A stretch of 64,000 bases of DNA from Mycolicibacterium fluoranthenivorans. Its GTDB lineage: Bacteria; Actinomycetota; Actinomycetes; Mycobacteriales; Mycobacteriaceae. Under the pieces are notes generated by a model. That model saw nothing but the letters and a program-made list of their open reading frames with translations. It searched no databases and was not told the origin of the DNA. The position numbers and the translations under genes were made by a program. Location: positions 248,001 through 312,000 of the forward strand of contig NZ_JAANOW010000003.1 of assembly GCF_011758805.1 (NCBI RefSeq), read 5' to 3'. The first letter of the stretch is position 1, and every line of letters begins with the position of its first letter. Below are positions 50,982-59,054 of the stretch, piece by piece.

Positions 50982-52036
50982 CGTTGCGGCTCTTCGATTT
51001 CCGGGGGTAACGGCAGCGTCTGCGCACTGGTCCAGATGGTGTTGAAGCGGGCCATGCCGACCCGGCCGACCACCTCGTCGACGAAAGCCTTACCGCGGGT
51101 GTACTGGTTCATCTTGGCCTCGAAGCCGAGCAGCGCACGGATAATCCGTTGCAGCGGGGGCTGTTTGCGCTGTCGACGATGATCGAACCGGGCCCGGATG
51201 GTGGCCACCGACGGCACCACCGCCGGCCCGACGGCATCCATCACGTGTTCGGCATGCCCTTCCAGCAGGGTGCCCAGCACGAGCAGCCGGTCCAGCGCCT
51301 GGCGTTGCGGTTCGGCCTGCACGGCCCGCAACAGTCCCACCACACCGCCCGGATTCTGGTCGGCGACCTCACCTTTGCGCTGATCACGCACATAGCCGGC
51401 GAGCCTGCCGACGACGTCCCCGACCTGCTCGCCGGCATCGTGGGTCAGCGTCGACAGCGACGACGACATATGTTCGGCCAGCCACGGATTGGCTCGGAAC
51501 TGCACCCGGTGCGTCACCTCGTGCAGGCACACCCAGAACCGGAAATCCGTCGGGTCGACCTGCAATTGCCGTTCCACGGCAATGACATTCGGGTACACCA
51601 ACAGCAGTTCCCCGCCGGTGCCGTCGGGTTCGGGGCCGGCCGTGAACGGATCGTACTGACCGAGGATGCCCGAGGAGATGAAGGCCAGCACCGCGCCGGT
51701 CTGCGCACCGGTGAGTTTCGAGGTCAGGAATCCGCCGGGAGTATCGCTGCCTCCGGTCATCACCCGCATCGATCCGGTGGCGGCCCGTACCCATTGCGGG
51801 CGGTCCACCACCCGTGCTTCGGTGATGTCCGCGCCTTCGTTGAGCCCGGTCACCTCGCGGACCGGTTGCTCTGCGCGGCGGGCCAATTCGGCGAGCTGGG
51901 CGACGGCCTGATCGCGGGTGTAGTCGGTGGTGGCCGGGGCGGGGCGGGCCAGTTTCGCGCCCACGGTGGCGGCCAACTCCCAGTCGACGGCGCCACCGAT
52001 GGTCAACTTGCGGGAATCACTTCCCCGGTCGCTCAT
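50960..52036 (-). CDS. Zincin-like metalloprotease of DUF2342 type (Rv3626c-like)
   Basis: A 358-residue protein with the zincin motif HEVTH near 172-176 (VCLHEVTHRVQF) and a candidate third ligand in the downstream helix LLEGHAEHVMDAVG near 263. Family members are annotated as F420-biosynthesis-associated or zinc-dependent metalloproteases without a proven substrate. No signal peptide, so it is cytosolic. ATG 52036 overlaps the dacB stop (ATGA); a start at 52045 is less likely. It sits between dacB and tilS in a conserved cluster. Confidence 0.87.
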   Translation of the reverse strand: MSDRGSDSRKLTIGGAVDWELAATVGAKLARPAPATTDYTRDQAVAQLAELARRAEQPVREVTGLNEGADITEARVVDRPQWVRAATGSMRVMTGGSDTPGGFLTSKLTGAQTGAVLAFISSGILGQYDPFTAGPEPDGTGGELLLVYPNVIAVERQLQVDPTDFRFWVCLHEVTHRVQFRANPWLAEHMSSSLSTLTHDAGEQVGDVVGRLAGYVRDQRKGEVADQNPGGVVGLLRAVQAEPQRQALDRLLVLGTLLEGHAEHVMDAVGPAVVPSVATIRARFDHRRQRKQPPLQRIIRALLGFEAKMNQYTRGKAFVDEVVGRVGMARFNTIWTSAQTLPLPPEIEEPQRWIDRVL

Positions 52037-53418
52037 CCGCCGCACCCACAGGACCGCAATACCGCGGCCAGTGCGTCCAGCGACGTCCGGCCGGTCGGCC
52101 CGGCGTTGTTGGACATCAACGCGAACGTCAGCACCCGCCCGCTCTTGTCGGTGACGATGCCCGCCAGGGTGTTCACCGCCGTCAACGATCCGGTCTTGGC
52201 CCGCAGCCAGCCCGCGGCGGCCTTACCGGCATCGGTGTCCAGGTAGCGGTTGGACAGCGTGCCGCTGCCACCGGCGATCGGCAGCACGTCCAGCAGCGGA
52301 CGCAACTGGGGGTGCTCCCCGCTCACCGCGGCGGCGACGGCACCGTCGAGCGTGTCGGCGGTCAACCGGTCGTCGACCGACAGGCCACTGGAATCCACCA
52401 GCACGGCGCCCGCGGTATCCACGCCGACACCGCGCAGTTGGGTCAGCACTGCGGCCACGGCGCCGTCGAAGCTCTGCGGCCGGTTCAGCGCCGCGGCAAC
52501 CTCACGGCCGGTCGATTCGGCCATCACATTGTCGGATTCGTTCATCATCTGCCGGAGCCGCTCCAGCAACGGCGGCGACTTCACCGAGGCGATCTCCCGG
52601 GCATCCGGTACCGGCCCGGAGGCGACGGTCACGCTCGCGGGATCCACGCCCAGCGCGGCGGCCAGCGCGCGGCCGGCGTCCAGGCCCGGGGTGGTGGAGC
52701 GTCTCGATTCGGCGGACACCGGCTGGATACGTCCCCCGTCGAGCATCACCGACTCCATCGGGGCGATATCGCCGCCGTCGATATCGGCGGGATCCCAGCC
52801 CGGCGCCATGGTGGGCCCGCTGTACGCGGACAGGTCGACCTGCACCGCGGTCACGGTGGCACCGCTGCGCCGCACCTGATCGGCCAGATCGCTGATCCGG
52901 GCCGCCCCCTTGTACCACGTGGGTTTGTCCGCGGGTGCCGCCGACAGCGTCGGGTCGCCGCCGCCGTGCAGCACCACCAGACCGGGCGTCGGGCCGGCCA
53001 GCACCGTGGTGGTCAGCGTCGCGTCCCGGTCCAGGGTGGCCAGTGCGGCGACGGTGGTGAGCACCTTGTTGGTCGAGGCCGGCAGCATCGGGATGGTGGC
53101 GCCCTGGGCCCAGAGTTCGGCGCCGGTGCCGGCGTCGGTCACCCTGCCGGTCAGCGCCCCCAGGTTGGGGTCGGCCAACGGACCCGCCAGCGCGGCGGCC
53201 AGGCCCGCCGGGGACGGCTTGTCGGTGTCGTCGGCCAGGGCCTGCACGCCGGGCGCGGCGGTCGCCGGGGCGGGCTGCGGCCGGACCGCGTCGGTATTGC
53301 GGGCCGAGGTGTCACCCGAGGTCAGCACCGCGGCGACCCCGATGACGGCAGCAACGAGCACCAGTACCACCAGGCCGATCACCAGGTGGGTGGATCGGCG
53401 CCACCGAGCGGGCCGCAT
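52033..53418 (-). CDS. dacB: D-alanyl-D-alanine carboxypeptidase/endopeptidase (PBP4 type)
   Basis: A 461-residue membrane-anchored penicillin-binding protein of class C trimming peptidoglycan stem peptides. The N-terminal helix (about 11-33) acts as anchor or uncleaved signal. Active-site motifs are SxxK (ASTNK near 113-117), SDN (ESDNVMAE near 292) and KTG (RAKTGSLTAVN near 409). All are intact. It corresponds to Rv3627c. It heads dacB-metalloprotease-tilS-hpt and diverges from ppa with 89 bases between starts. Confidence 0.93.
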   Translation of the reverse strand: MRPARWRRSTHLVIGLVVLVLVAAVIGVAAVLTSGDTSARNTDAVRPQPAPATAAPGVQALADDTDKPSPAGLAAALAGPLADPNLGALTGRVTDAGTGAELWAQGATIPMLPASTNKVLTTVAALATLDRDATLTTTVLAGPTPGLVVLHGGGDPTLSAAPADKPTWYKGAARISDLADQVRRSGATVTAVQVDLSAYSGPTMAPGWDPADIDGGDIAPMESVMLDGGRIQPVSAESRRSTTPGLDAGRALAAALGVDPASVTVASGPVPDAREIASVKSPPLLERLRQMMNESDNVMAESTGREVAAALNRPQSFDGAVAAVLTQLRGVGVDTAGAVLVDSSGLSVDDRLTADTLDGAVAAAVSGEHPQLRPLLDVLPIAGGSGTLSNRYLDTDAGKAAAGWLRAKTGSLTAVNTLAGIVTDKSGRVLTFALMSNNAGPTGRTSLDALAAVLRSCGCGG

Positions 53419-53507
53419 ATAGAGCAGGGTATCGGTACCTCTAGGGTGGACCCGCGTCGTCAGGTGGCGACCCCCACAGACACAGTGCCCATGGAGGAGC
53501 TTTGAGC

Positions 53508-53996
53508 GTGCAGTTCGACGTCGTCATCGAGATCCCCAAGGGATCGCGCAACAAGTACGAAGTGGATCACGAGACCGGGCGGGTCAAGTTGGACCGCTAC
53601 CTCTACACCCCGATGGGCTACCCCACCGACTACGGGTTCTTCGAGAACACCCTCGGCGAGGACGGCGATCCGCTGGACGCACTGGTACTGCTGCCCGAGT
53701 CCGTTTTCCCCGGCGCGATCGTCGAGGCCCGGCCCGTGGCGATGTTCCAGATGACCGACGAAGCCGGCGGTGACGACAAGGTGCTGTGCGTGCCCGCGGG
53801 TGATCCGCGCTGGGATCACATCCAGGATCTCAGCGATGTGTCGTCCTTCGAGCTGGACGCCATCAAGCACTTCTTCGTGCACTACAAGGACTTGGAACCG
53901 GGCAAGTTCGTCAAGGCTGCCGACTGGGCGGGACGCGAGGCCGCCGAGGCCGAGCTGGCGCGCTCCGTCGAGCGTTTCAAGACCACAGGTCACTGA
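53508..53996 (+). CDS. ppa: Inorganic pyrophosphatase
   Basis: A 162-residue family I enzyme that hydrolyses pyrophosphate to drive biosynthesis. The signature [11 protein letters not shown] (about 53-63) provides the catalytic Asp residues, and DPRWDHIQD (about 98) supplies more metal ligands. GTG 53508 gives [12 protein letters not shown] and the same length as the M. tuberculosis enzyme. The site ggagga lies 8 bases before it; TTG 53502 is an alternative. Confidence 0.97.
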   Translation: MQFDVVIEIPKGSRNKYEVDHETGRVKLDRYLYTPMGYPTDYGFFENTLGEDGDPLDALVLLPESVFPGAIVEARPVAMFQMTDEAGGDDKVLCVPAGDPRWDHIQDLSDVSSFELDAIKHFFVHYKDLEPGKFVKAADWAGREAAEAELARSVERFKTTGH

Positions 53997-54095
53997 TCGG
54001 CGCGCCGGGCCGAGCCCGCCCGAACTTTCGCTTTGGTAAGTGATTTAGCACTGCCGTAACACGGGGTAACGCCGCCGTGCTTTGCGCCTTCGATC

Positions 54096-54581
54096 ATGGG
54101 CTTTGTGCTGATGCATCAAGGGATCGGCCTGGACGCGTTCAACGCGTTGCCCGAACGCAAAGCGGTACACGCGCTCTACGAGTGCTGTCACTGCGTGACG
54201 CTGGCCGGCGATCTGGCCGGCGGGCGGCCCTATCCCGATCACAACAGCCTGTTCCGGCGCGCGGACGCGCTGCTGTTCGCCCTGTCCGAGCAGTCCGTCG
54301 ACGCGATCCTGCAGGCCTATCCGTGCTCGGTACGGCCCTGCGACGACAGCGAGCGGGCCGCCCTGCGAACCGCCGAGGACAGCTACCGGGACCGGTTCGG
54401 CTTCGACTATGTGATGTACGTCGCGGGCCTGTGCGCGCCGGACGTGCTCACCACCATCGCCGACCGCATGCACAACGACGTCGAGACCGAGCGCAAGGTG
54501 GTGCGCAACGAACTGGCCAAGATCAACCGGACCCGGTTGGAGCGGATGCTCGGGCCCGAGGGCGGGTTCGACAACTGGTGA
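54096..54581 (+). CDS. OHCU decarboxylase-family protein, altered active site
   Basis: A 161-residue protein of the 2-oxo-4-hydroxy-4-carboxy-5-ureidoimidazoline decarboxylase fold (uric acid breakdown). The C-terminal half fits (RFGFDYVMYVAG near 101, RMHNDVETERKVVRNELAKI near 125-144). The catalytic HP motif reads YP (AYPCSVRP near 75-82), so the expected His is missing. Its neighbour 17 bases downstream is allantoicase, which supports a ureide role, perhaps regulatory or with changed chemistry. ATG 54096 is used; an internal ATG 15 bases on is possible. Confidence 0.72.
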   Translation: MGFVLMHQGIGLDAFNALPERKAVHALYECCHCVTLAGDLAGGRPYPDHNSLFRRADALLFALSEQSVDAILQAYPCSVRPCDDSERAALRTAEDSYRDRFGFDYVMYVAGLCAPDVLTTIADRMHNDVETERKVVRNELAKINRTRLERMLGPEGGFDNW

Positions 54582-54598
54582 GCCATTAGGCTCTGCGC

Positions 54599-55618
54599 GT
54601 GAGCAGTAGTACCCCTCCACACTTCCTGGCCTTCCCCGATCTGGCTTCGCGTGCCGCCGGCGGCGCGGTGATATGGGCCAACGACGATCTGTTCGCCGAG
54701 AAGGAGAACCTGATCACCCCCGCCGCGGCCGAGTTCCGGCCCGCGACGTTCGGGCACAAGGGCCAGGTCTATGACGGCTGGGAGACGCGGCGGCGCCGCG
54801 GCGCCACCGCCGATTCCTGCGATTCGGCGATCGTGCGGCTCGGGACGGCCGGCGTGGTGCGCGGTGTGGTCGTCGACACCGCCTGGTTCACCGGCAACTA
54901 TCCGCCGCACATCTCGGTCGAGGCGGCCAACGTCACGGGCCATCCCTCGGTCGAGGAATTGGTGCACAAGACCGAGTGGACGCCCATCGTGGAGCGCAGC
55001 GCGGTCAACGGCGATACCCGAAACCCGTTCCCGGTCAAATCAACCCGACGGTGGACGCATGTGCGTCTGTCGATGTACCCCGATGGCGGGATCGCACGGT
55101 TCCGGGTGCACGGCGAAGGTCTACTCGATCCCAGTTTCGCCGAGGCGCTGCCGCTGGATCTGGCGGCCCTGGAGAACGGCGGCCGGATCACCGCCTGCTC
55201 CAACATGTTCTACAGCTCGCCGAACAACCTGCTGCTGCCCGGCACGCCCCGGCACATGGGTGAGGGCTGGGAGACCTCCCGGCGCCGCGATGCCGGGAAC
55301 GACTGGGTGCAGGTACACCTGGCGAACCAGGGCGTGCTGGCAGCCGCCGAGCTGGACACCTCCTACTTCGTCGGCAACGCCCCGGGCTGGGCGCGACTGT
55401 CGGGCCGGGACGGCACCGGCGACTGGTTCGAGTTGCTGCCACGCACCGATCTGCAACCCGATACCCGGCACCGGTTCCTGATCCGGGACGACCGCCCGGT
55501 CACCGAGGCCCGGCTCGATATCTACCCGGACGGCGGAATGGCCCGGTTGCGCCTGTTCGGCACGTTGACTTCGCAAGGGCTGCAACAGGTTCGACAAATC
55601 TGGGCTGCCAGCTCCTGA
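54599..55618 (+). CDS. alc: Allantoicase
   Basis: A 339-residue protein of two allantoicase repeats (about 18-170 and 185-335), hydrolysing allantoate to ureidoglycolate and urea. Each repeat shows the WETRRRR/WETSRRR motif (near 61 and 222), a VDTAWFTGNYPP / LDTSYFVGNAPG motif (near 92 and 252), and RLxxYPDGGxARxRxxG (near 158 and 301). GTG 54599 starts it. No allantoinase, uricase or urease lies in the window, so the pathway is completed elsewhere. Confidence 0.94.
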   Translation: MSSSTPPHFLAFPDLASRAAGGAVIWANDDLFAEKENLITPAAAEFRPATFGHKGQVYDGWETRRRRGATADSCDSAIVRLGTAGVVRGVVVDTAWFTGNYPPHISVEAANVTGHPSVEELVHKTEWTPIVERSAVNGDTRNPFPVKSTRRWTHVRLSMYPDGGIARFRVHGEGLLDPSFAEALPLDLAALENGGRITACSNMFYSSPNNLLLPGTPRHMGEGWETSRRRDAGNDWVQVHLANQGVLAAAELDTSYFVGNAPGWARLSGRDGTGDWFELLPRTDLQPDTRHRFLIRDDRPVTEARLDIYPDGGMARLRLFGTLTSQGLQQVRQIWAASS

Positions 55619-55638
55619 ATCTGGCAGATGATGGCCCG

Positions 55639-56772
55639 ATGACCTTGCAAGGACATTGGGACGACCGCTTCGCTCAGGTGGCCGCTGCGCTGGAGACCGC
55701 CATTGCCGACGGCGAGGAGGTCGGCGCGGCCATTGCCATCGATATCGGTGGCCAGAGCGTCGTCGACATGTGGGGCGGTCATGCCGACGCCGCCAGAACC
55801 CGGCCCTGGGCCGCGGACACTGTGGTCAACGTGTGGTCGTCGACCAAAACCGTCACCTCCCTCGCCGCGCTGATGCTCATCGACCGCGGCCTCATCGCCG
55901 CACACGACCGCGTCGCCGAATACTGGCCCGAGTTCGCCGCCAACGGCAAGGACGGCGTGCAGATCCGTCACCTGCTCACCCACTCCTCCGGTGTCTCGGG
56001 CTGGGATCAGCCGGTGGTCCCCGAGGACATCCTGGATTGGGACAGGTCCACCGCCGCGCTGGCCGCCCAGGCCCCGTGGTGGGAACCCGGCACCGCGTCC
56101 GGCTATCACGCGCTGACCTACGGGCATCTGATCGGCGAGGTGGTGCGCCGCGTCACCGGTAGCCCGCTCAAGGACTTCGTACGCGACGAGATCGCCGGGC
56201 CGCTGGGCGCCGACTTCCAGATCGGCGCACCCGAGGACACCGACCGGATCGCCGAGATCGTCCCAGCCACAGAACGTTTCGAGTTCCCACCGTTGGATCA
56301 GTGGTCGGAGCCGATGCTCAAGACGTTCACCGGCCCCGCCCCCGAGCCGGGCATCGCCAACACCGCGGCCTGGCGCGCGGCCGATATCGGCGCCGCCAAC
56401 GGGCACACCAATGCCCGCGCGCTGGCCAAGATCCTGTCGGTGATCTCACTCGGCGGCACCGTCGACGGCGTCACCCTGTTGCGGCCGGAGACCGTCGAGA
56501 AGATCTTCGAGGTCCAGCTGGAGGGACCCGATCTGGTGCTCGCGGGCCATCCGTTGCGCTGGGGCCTCGGTTTCGGCCTGCCCAAGCCCGAGACGATTCC
56601 GTATGTACCCGACGAGAAGATCTGCTTCTGGGGCGGCTGGGGTGGGTCATGGGAGACCATGAATCCGGACCGCCACGCGACCATCGCGTACGTGATGAAC
56701 AAGATGGGCCCGGGCGTCGAGGGGTCGCCTCGCACCGACCGGTACTTCCGGCTGATCTACGACGCCCTCTGA
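55639..56772 (+). CDS. Class C beta-lactamase-fold esterase (serine hydrolase)
   Basis: A 377-residue cytosolic protein of the EstB/LipL-like family. The nucleophile is in SSTKT (SxxK near 67), the second motif is YHALTYG (Tyr near 156), and the third is a Gly-rich WGGWGGSW near 333 in place of KTG, as in esterases rather than lactamases. It begins 20 bases after alc but shows no functional tie to it. The TGA stop is inside a 16-base tandem duplication. Confidence 0.88.
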   Translation: MTLQGHWDDRFAQVAAALETAIADGEEVGAAIAIDIGGQSVVDMWGGHADAARTRPWAADTVVNVWSSTKTVTSLAALMLIDRGLIAAHDRVAEYWPEFAANGKDGVQIRHLLTHSSGVSGWDQPVVPEDILDWDRSTAALAAQAPWWEPGTASGYHALTYGHLIGEVVRRVTGSPLKDFVRDEIAGPLGADFQIGAPEDTDRIAEIVPATERFEFPPLDQWSEPMLKTFTGPAPEPGIANTAAWRAADIGAANGHTNARALAKILSVISLGGTVDGVTLLRPETVEKIFEVQLEGPDLVLAGHPLRWGLGFGLPKPETIPYVPDEKICFWGGWGGSWETMNPDRHATIAYVMNKMGPGVEGSPRTDRYFRLIYDAL

Positions 56773-56795
56773 AACCGATGCCCTCTGAAACCGAT
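56764..56795 (+). repeat. 16-base perfect tandem duplication at a gene end
   Basis: GCCCTCTGAAACCGAT occurs twice back to back (56764-56779 and 56780-56795). The first copy contains the serine hydrolase stop codon, so the duplication adds only non-coding sequence. It looks like a recent slippage event. Confidence 0.95.
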
Positions 56796-56842
56796 TACGC
56801 GGCCGACGTTTCGAGGTTGATCTCGCCGTGGACTGATTGACG

Positions 56843-58435
56843 TCAGTCGCGGGTGAGTTGGCCGTCGATCCGGCGCCACACACCGTCCGGGTTGCCGTCG
56901 GCGATGACGCTGGGCAGCAAGGCGTCGGGGACATCCTGGTAACACACCGGACGAAGAAAACGCTCGATCGCCCTGGCCCCCACCGACGTGGTGCGCGAGT
57001 CGGAGGTCGCCGGGTACGGCCCGCCGTGCACCATGGCATGCCCGACCTCGACCCCGGTGGGCCAGCCGTTGAACAGAATGCGCCCGGCTTTGAGCTCCAG
57101 TACGGGCAACAGCTCGGCCGCCACCTGATAGTCGGATTCCTCGGCGTGCACGGTGGCCGTCAGCTGGCCGTCCAGGCCGGCGGCGACGGCCACCATCTCC
57201 TCGATGTCGGCGCACCGCACGAGCACGCTCGAGGCTCCGAACACCTCGGCCTGCAGCGCGTCGGTGGCCAGGAAGGTCGCCGCGTCCGTGCTGAACAAGG
57301 CGGCTTGACAATAGGTCTCGCCGGCGGCCGCCTGGCCACGGGCTTCCTCGGTGGACACGGCGCGCAACGTGTCCACCCCCTTGGCGTAACTCGCGGCGAT
57401 ACCCGGAGTCAGCATCGGGGTCGCCGCGGCCGTGGCGAGCGCGGTGCCGGCCGCGGTCAGGAAGTCCTCCAAGCCGGGACCGTCCACCGCGAGCACCAGC
57501 CCGGGGTTGGTGCAGAACTGCCCGGAGCCCATGGTCAGCGACCCGACGAACGCCGTGCCGATCTCGGCACCACGCGCGGCAAGTGCACCGTCGAGCAGGA
57601 ACACCGGGTTGACGGCACTCATCTCCGCATACACCGGGATGGGCTCCGGTCGAGCGGCCGCGGTGGCCACCAAAGCCATTCCGGCAAAGCGTGATCCGGT
57701 GAATCCGACGGCCTTGATGCGCGGGTCGGCCACCAGCGCGACACCCAGCCCGGGGCCGGAACCGAACAACAGCGAGAAGGTGCCCGCGGGCATCCCGCTC
57801 TGCGCGACGGCGCGCGCGATGGCCGCCCCGACCAGCTCCGAGGTGCCCGGATGGGCGTCGTGCGCCTTCACCACCACGGGGCAGCCGGCCGCCAGCGCGG
57901 AGGCGGTGTCGCCACCGGCGACCGAGAACGCCAGCGGGAAGTTGCTCGCGCCGAACACCGCGACGGGACCCAGCGGTACCTCGCGCTGCCGGATGTCCGG
58001 ACGCCGCAGCGGGCTGCGGTCGGGTTGGGCCGGGTCGATTCGTGCGCCGTTCCAGCTGCCCTCGCGCAGCACCGCGGCGAACAGCCGCAGCTGACCGGTG
58101 GTGCGGCCGACCTCGCCGGCGATCCGCGGCTCGGGTAGCCCGCTCTCGGCGACGGCGCGCTCCACCAACTCGGTCTTGATCGCCTCGATACTCGCGGCCA
58201 CCGTCTCCAGGAACCGGGCGCGCTGCTCCGAGGTGGTCGCCCGGTACGGGCCGAACGCCTCGGCGGCAGCGGCGCAGGCGCCGTCCACATGCGCTTCGTC
58301 GCCGTAGCGGTAGGCGGGCTCCAACGTCTGGCCGGTGGCGGGATTGAATCCCCGGATTTCGGTACCGGTTCCGGCGACGGGGTTGCCGGCGATGAGCATC
58401 TGGCCGGTCGGGCGGGCGGTCAGTCGGGTGGTCAC
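56843..58435 (-). CDS. Alpha-ketoglutaric semialdehyde dehydrogenase-type ALDH
   Basis: A 530-residue aldehyde dehydrogenase, longer than the usual 480-500 and of the subgroup that oxidises 2,5-dioxopentanoate to 2-oxoglutarate in sugar-acid or hydroxyproline catabolism. The catalytic Cys is in GSGQFCTNPG near 312, the general base Glu in VYAEMSAVNPVF near 270, and the cofactor loop in GFTGSRFAG near 245. Substrate assignment is by subgroup resemblance. No sugar-acid dehydratase is adjacent. An inverted repeat at 58490-58510 upstream may be its operator. Confidence 0.87.
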   Translation of the reverse strand: MTTRLTARPTGQMLIAGNPVAGTGTEIRGFNPATGQTLEPAYRYGDEAHVDGACAAAAEAFGPYRATTSEQRARFLETVAASIEAIKTELVERAVAESGLPEPRIAGEVGRTTGQLRLFAAVLREGSWNGARIDPAQPDRSPLRRPDIRQREVPLGPVAVFGASNFPLAFSVAGGDTASALAAGCPVVVKAHDAHPGTSELVGAAIARAVAQSGMPAGTFSLLFGSGPGLGVALVADPRIKAVGFTGSRFAGMALVATAAARPEPIPVYAEMSAVNPVFLLDGALAARGAEIGTAFVGSLTMGSGQFCTNPGLVLAVDGPGLEDFLTAAGTALATAAATPMLTPGIAASYAKGVDTLRAVSTEEARGQAAAGETYCQAALFSTDAATFLATDALQAEVFGASSVLVRCADIEEMVAVAAGLDGQLTATVHAEESDYQVAAELLPVLELKAGRILFNGWPTGVEVGHAMVHGGPYPATSDSRTTSVGARAIERFLRPVCYQDVPDALLPSVIADGNPDGVWRRIDGQLTRD

Positions 58436-58489
58436 GCGTTCAACGCTAGGACCCTGATCAATTCATGTCCAAGACTATTTTGGCGCGCA

Positions 58490-58510
58490 CTAATGCATGA
58501 ATTGCATTAG
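58490..58510. promoter_or_regulatory. Inverted repeat upstream of the aldehyde dehydrogenase
   Basis: CTAATGCA and TGCATTAG are perfect 8-base arms around TGAAT. The element lies 55 bases upstream of the dehydrogenase start, in an AT-rich pocket, and just beyond the stop of the co-oriented DUF6912-like gene. It has the look of a dimeric repressor operator. The cognate regulator is unknown. Confidence 0.6.
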
Positions 58511-58523
58511 CAATGGTGCAGAC

Positions 58524-58916
58524 TCAGGCCGAGATACGACCCCGCTCGGCAAGCCGGCGCAACACGTCCTCGCCCAGCCCGCGCAGGTCCTGCGGGGAGT
58601 CCGCCGCGACCAGCGTTACGCCATCGGCGACCTCGGCCGATTCGATATCGGCGATCAGCCCGGCCAGCCCGTCCACGGTTCCGGCGTACCGGACGCCCGC
58701 GGTCTTACCGTCGAGCGACGCATAGGCCGCCCGGACATCACCGTGTGCGGCCACGGTGACCTCGATGTCGAGAATCACCGCGACCCGTTCGGGGCCGCCC
58801 CGCAACCTGGCTCGGGCCCGCCGGGCCTGACCGAGATCAGCGGCCGCCACCCGCACCACCGGCTCGGCACCGGACGTCAACTCGCTCCACGCATCGTCTG
58901 CCAGGAATAACCGCAC
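58524..58916 (-). CDS. Small conserved hypothetical protein (DUF6912-like)
   Basis: A 130-residue acidic protein beginning MRLFLADDAWSELTSG, with an alternating alpha/beta pattern. I tentatively link it to the actinobacterial DUF6912 proteins that start with a similar MRxFLP/A-type strand; no function is known. GTG 58916 is used because the upstream extension to 59021 has no family resemblance. No catalytic motif is visible. It is divergent from the large synthetase gene, with 138 bases between. Confidence 0.65.
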   Translation of the reverse strand: MRLFLADDAWSELTSGAEPVVRVAAADLGQARRARARLRGGPERVAVILDIEVTVAAHGDVRAAYASLDGKTAGVRYAGTVDGLAGLIADIESAEVADGVTLVAADSPQDLRGLGEDVLRRLAERGRISA

Positions 58917-59054
58917 GCCGCCACAGTAGGTGCGGCACGTGAGACTGCATACGGTTGCGATCACCCAGACCACAAAGCAGCCAGACCCAAAGGGAATGTC
59001 CCCGCCCCCGTGCGTCATCACGTGCCCGTCACCGGGGCCCAGTAGTTTGTACGG

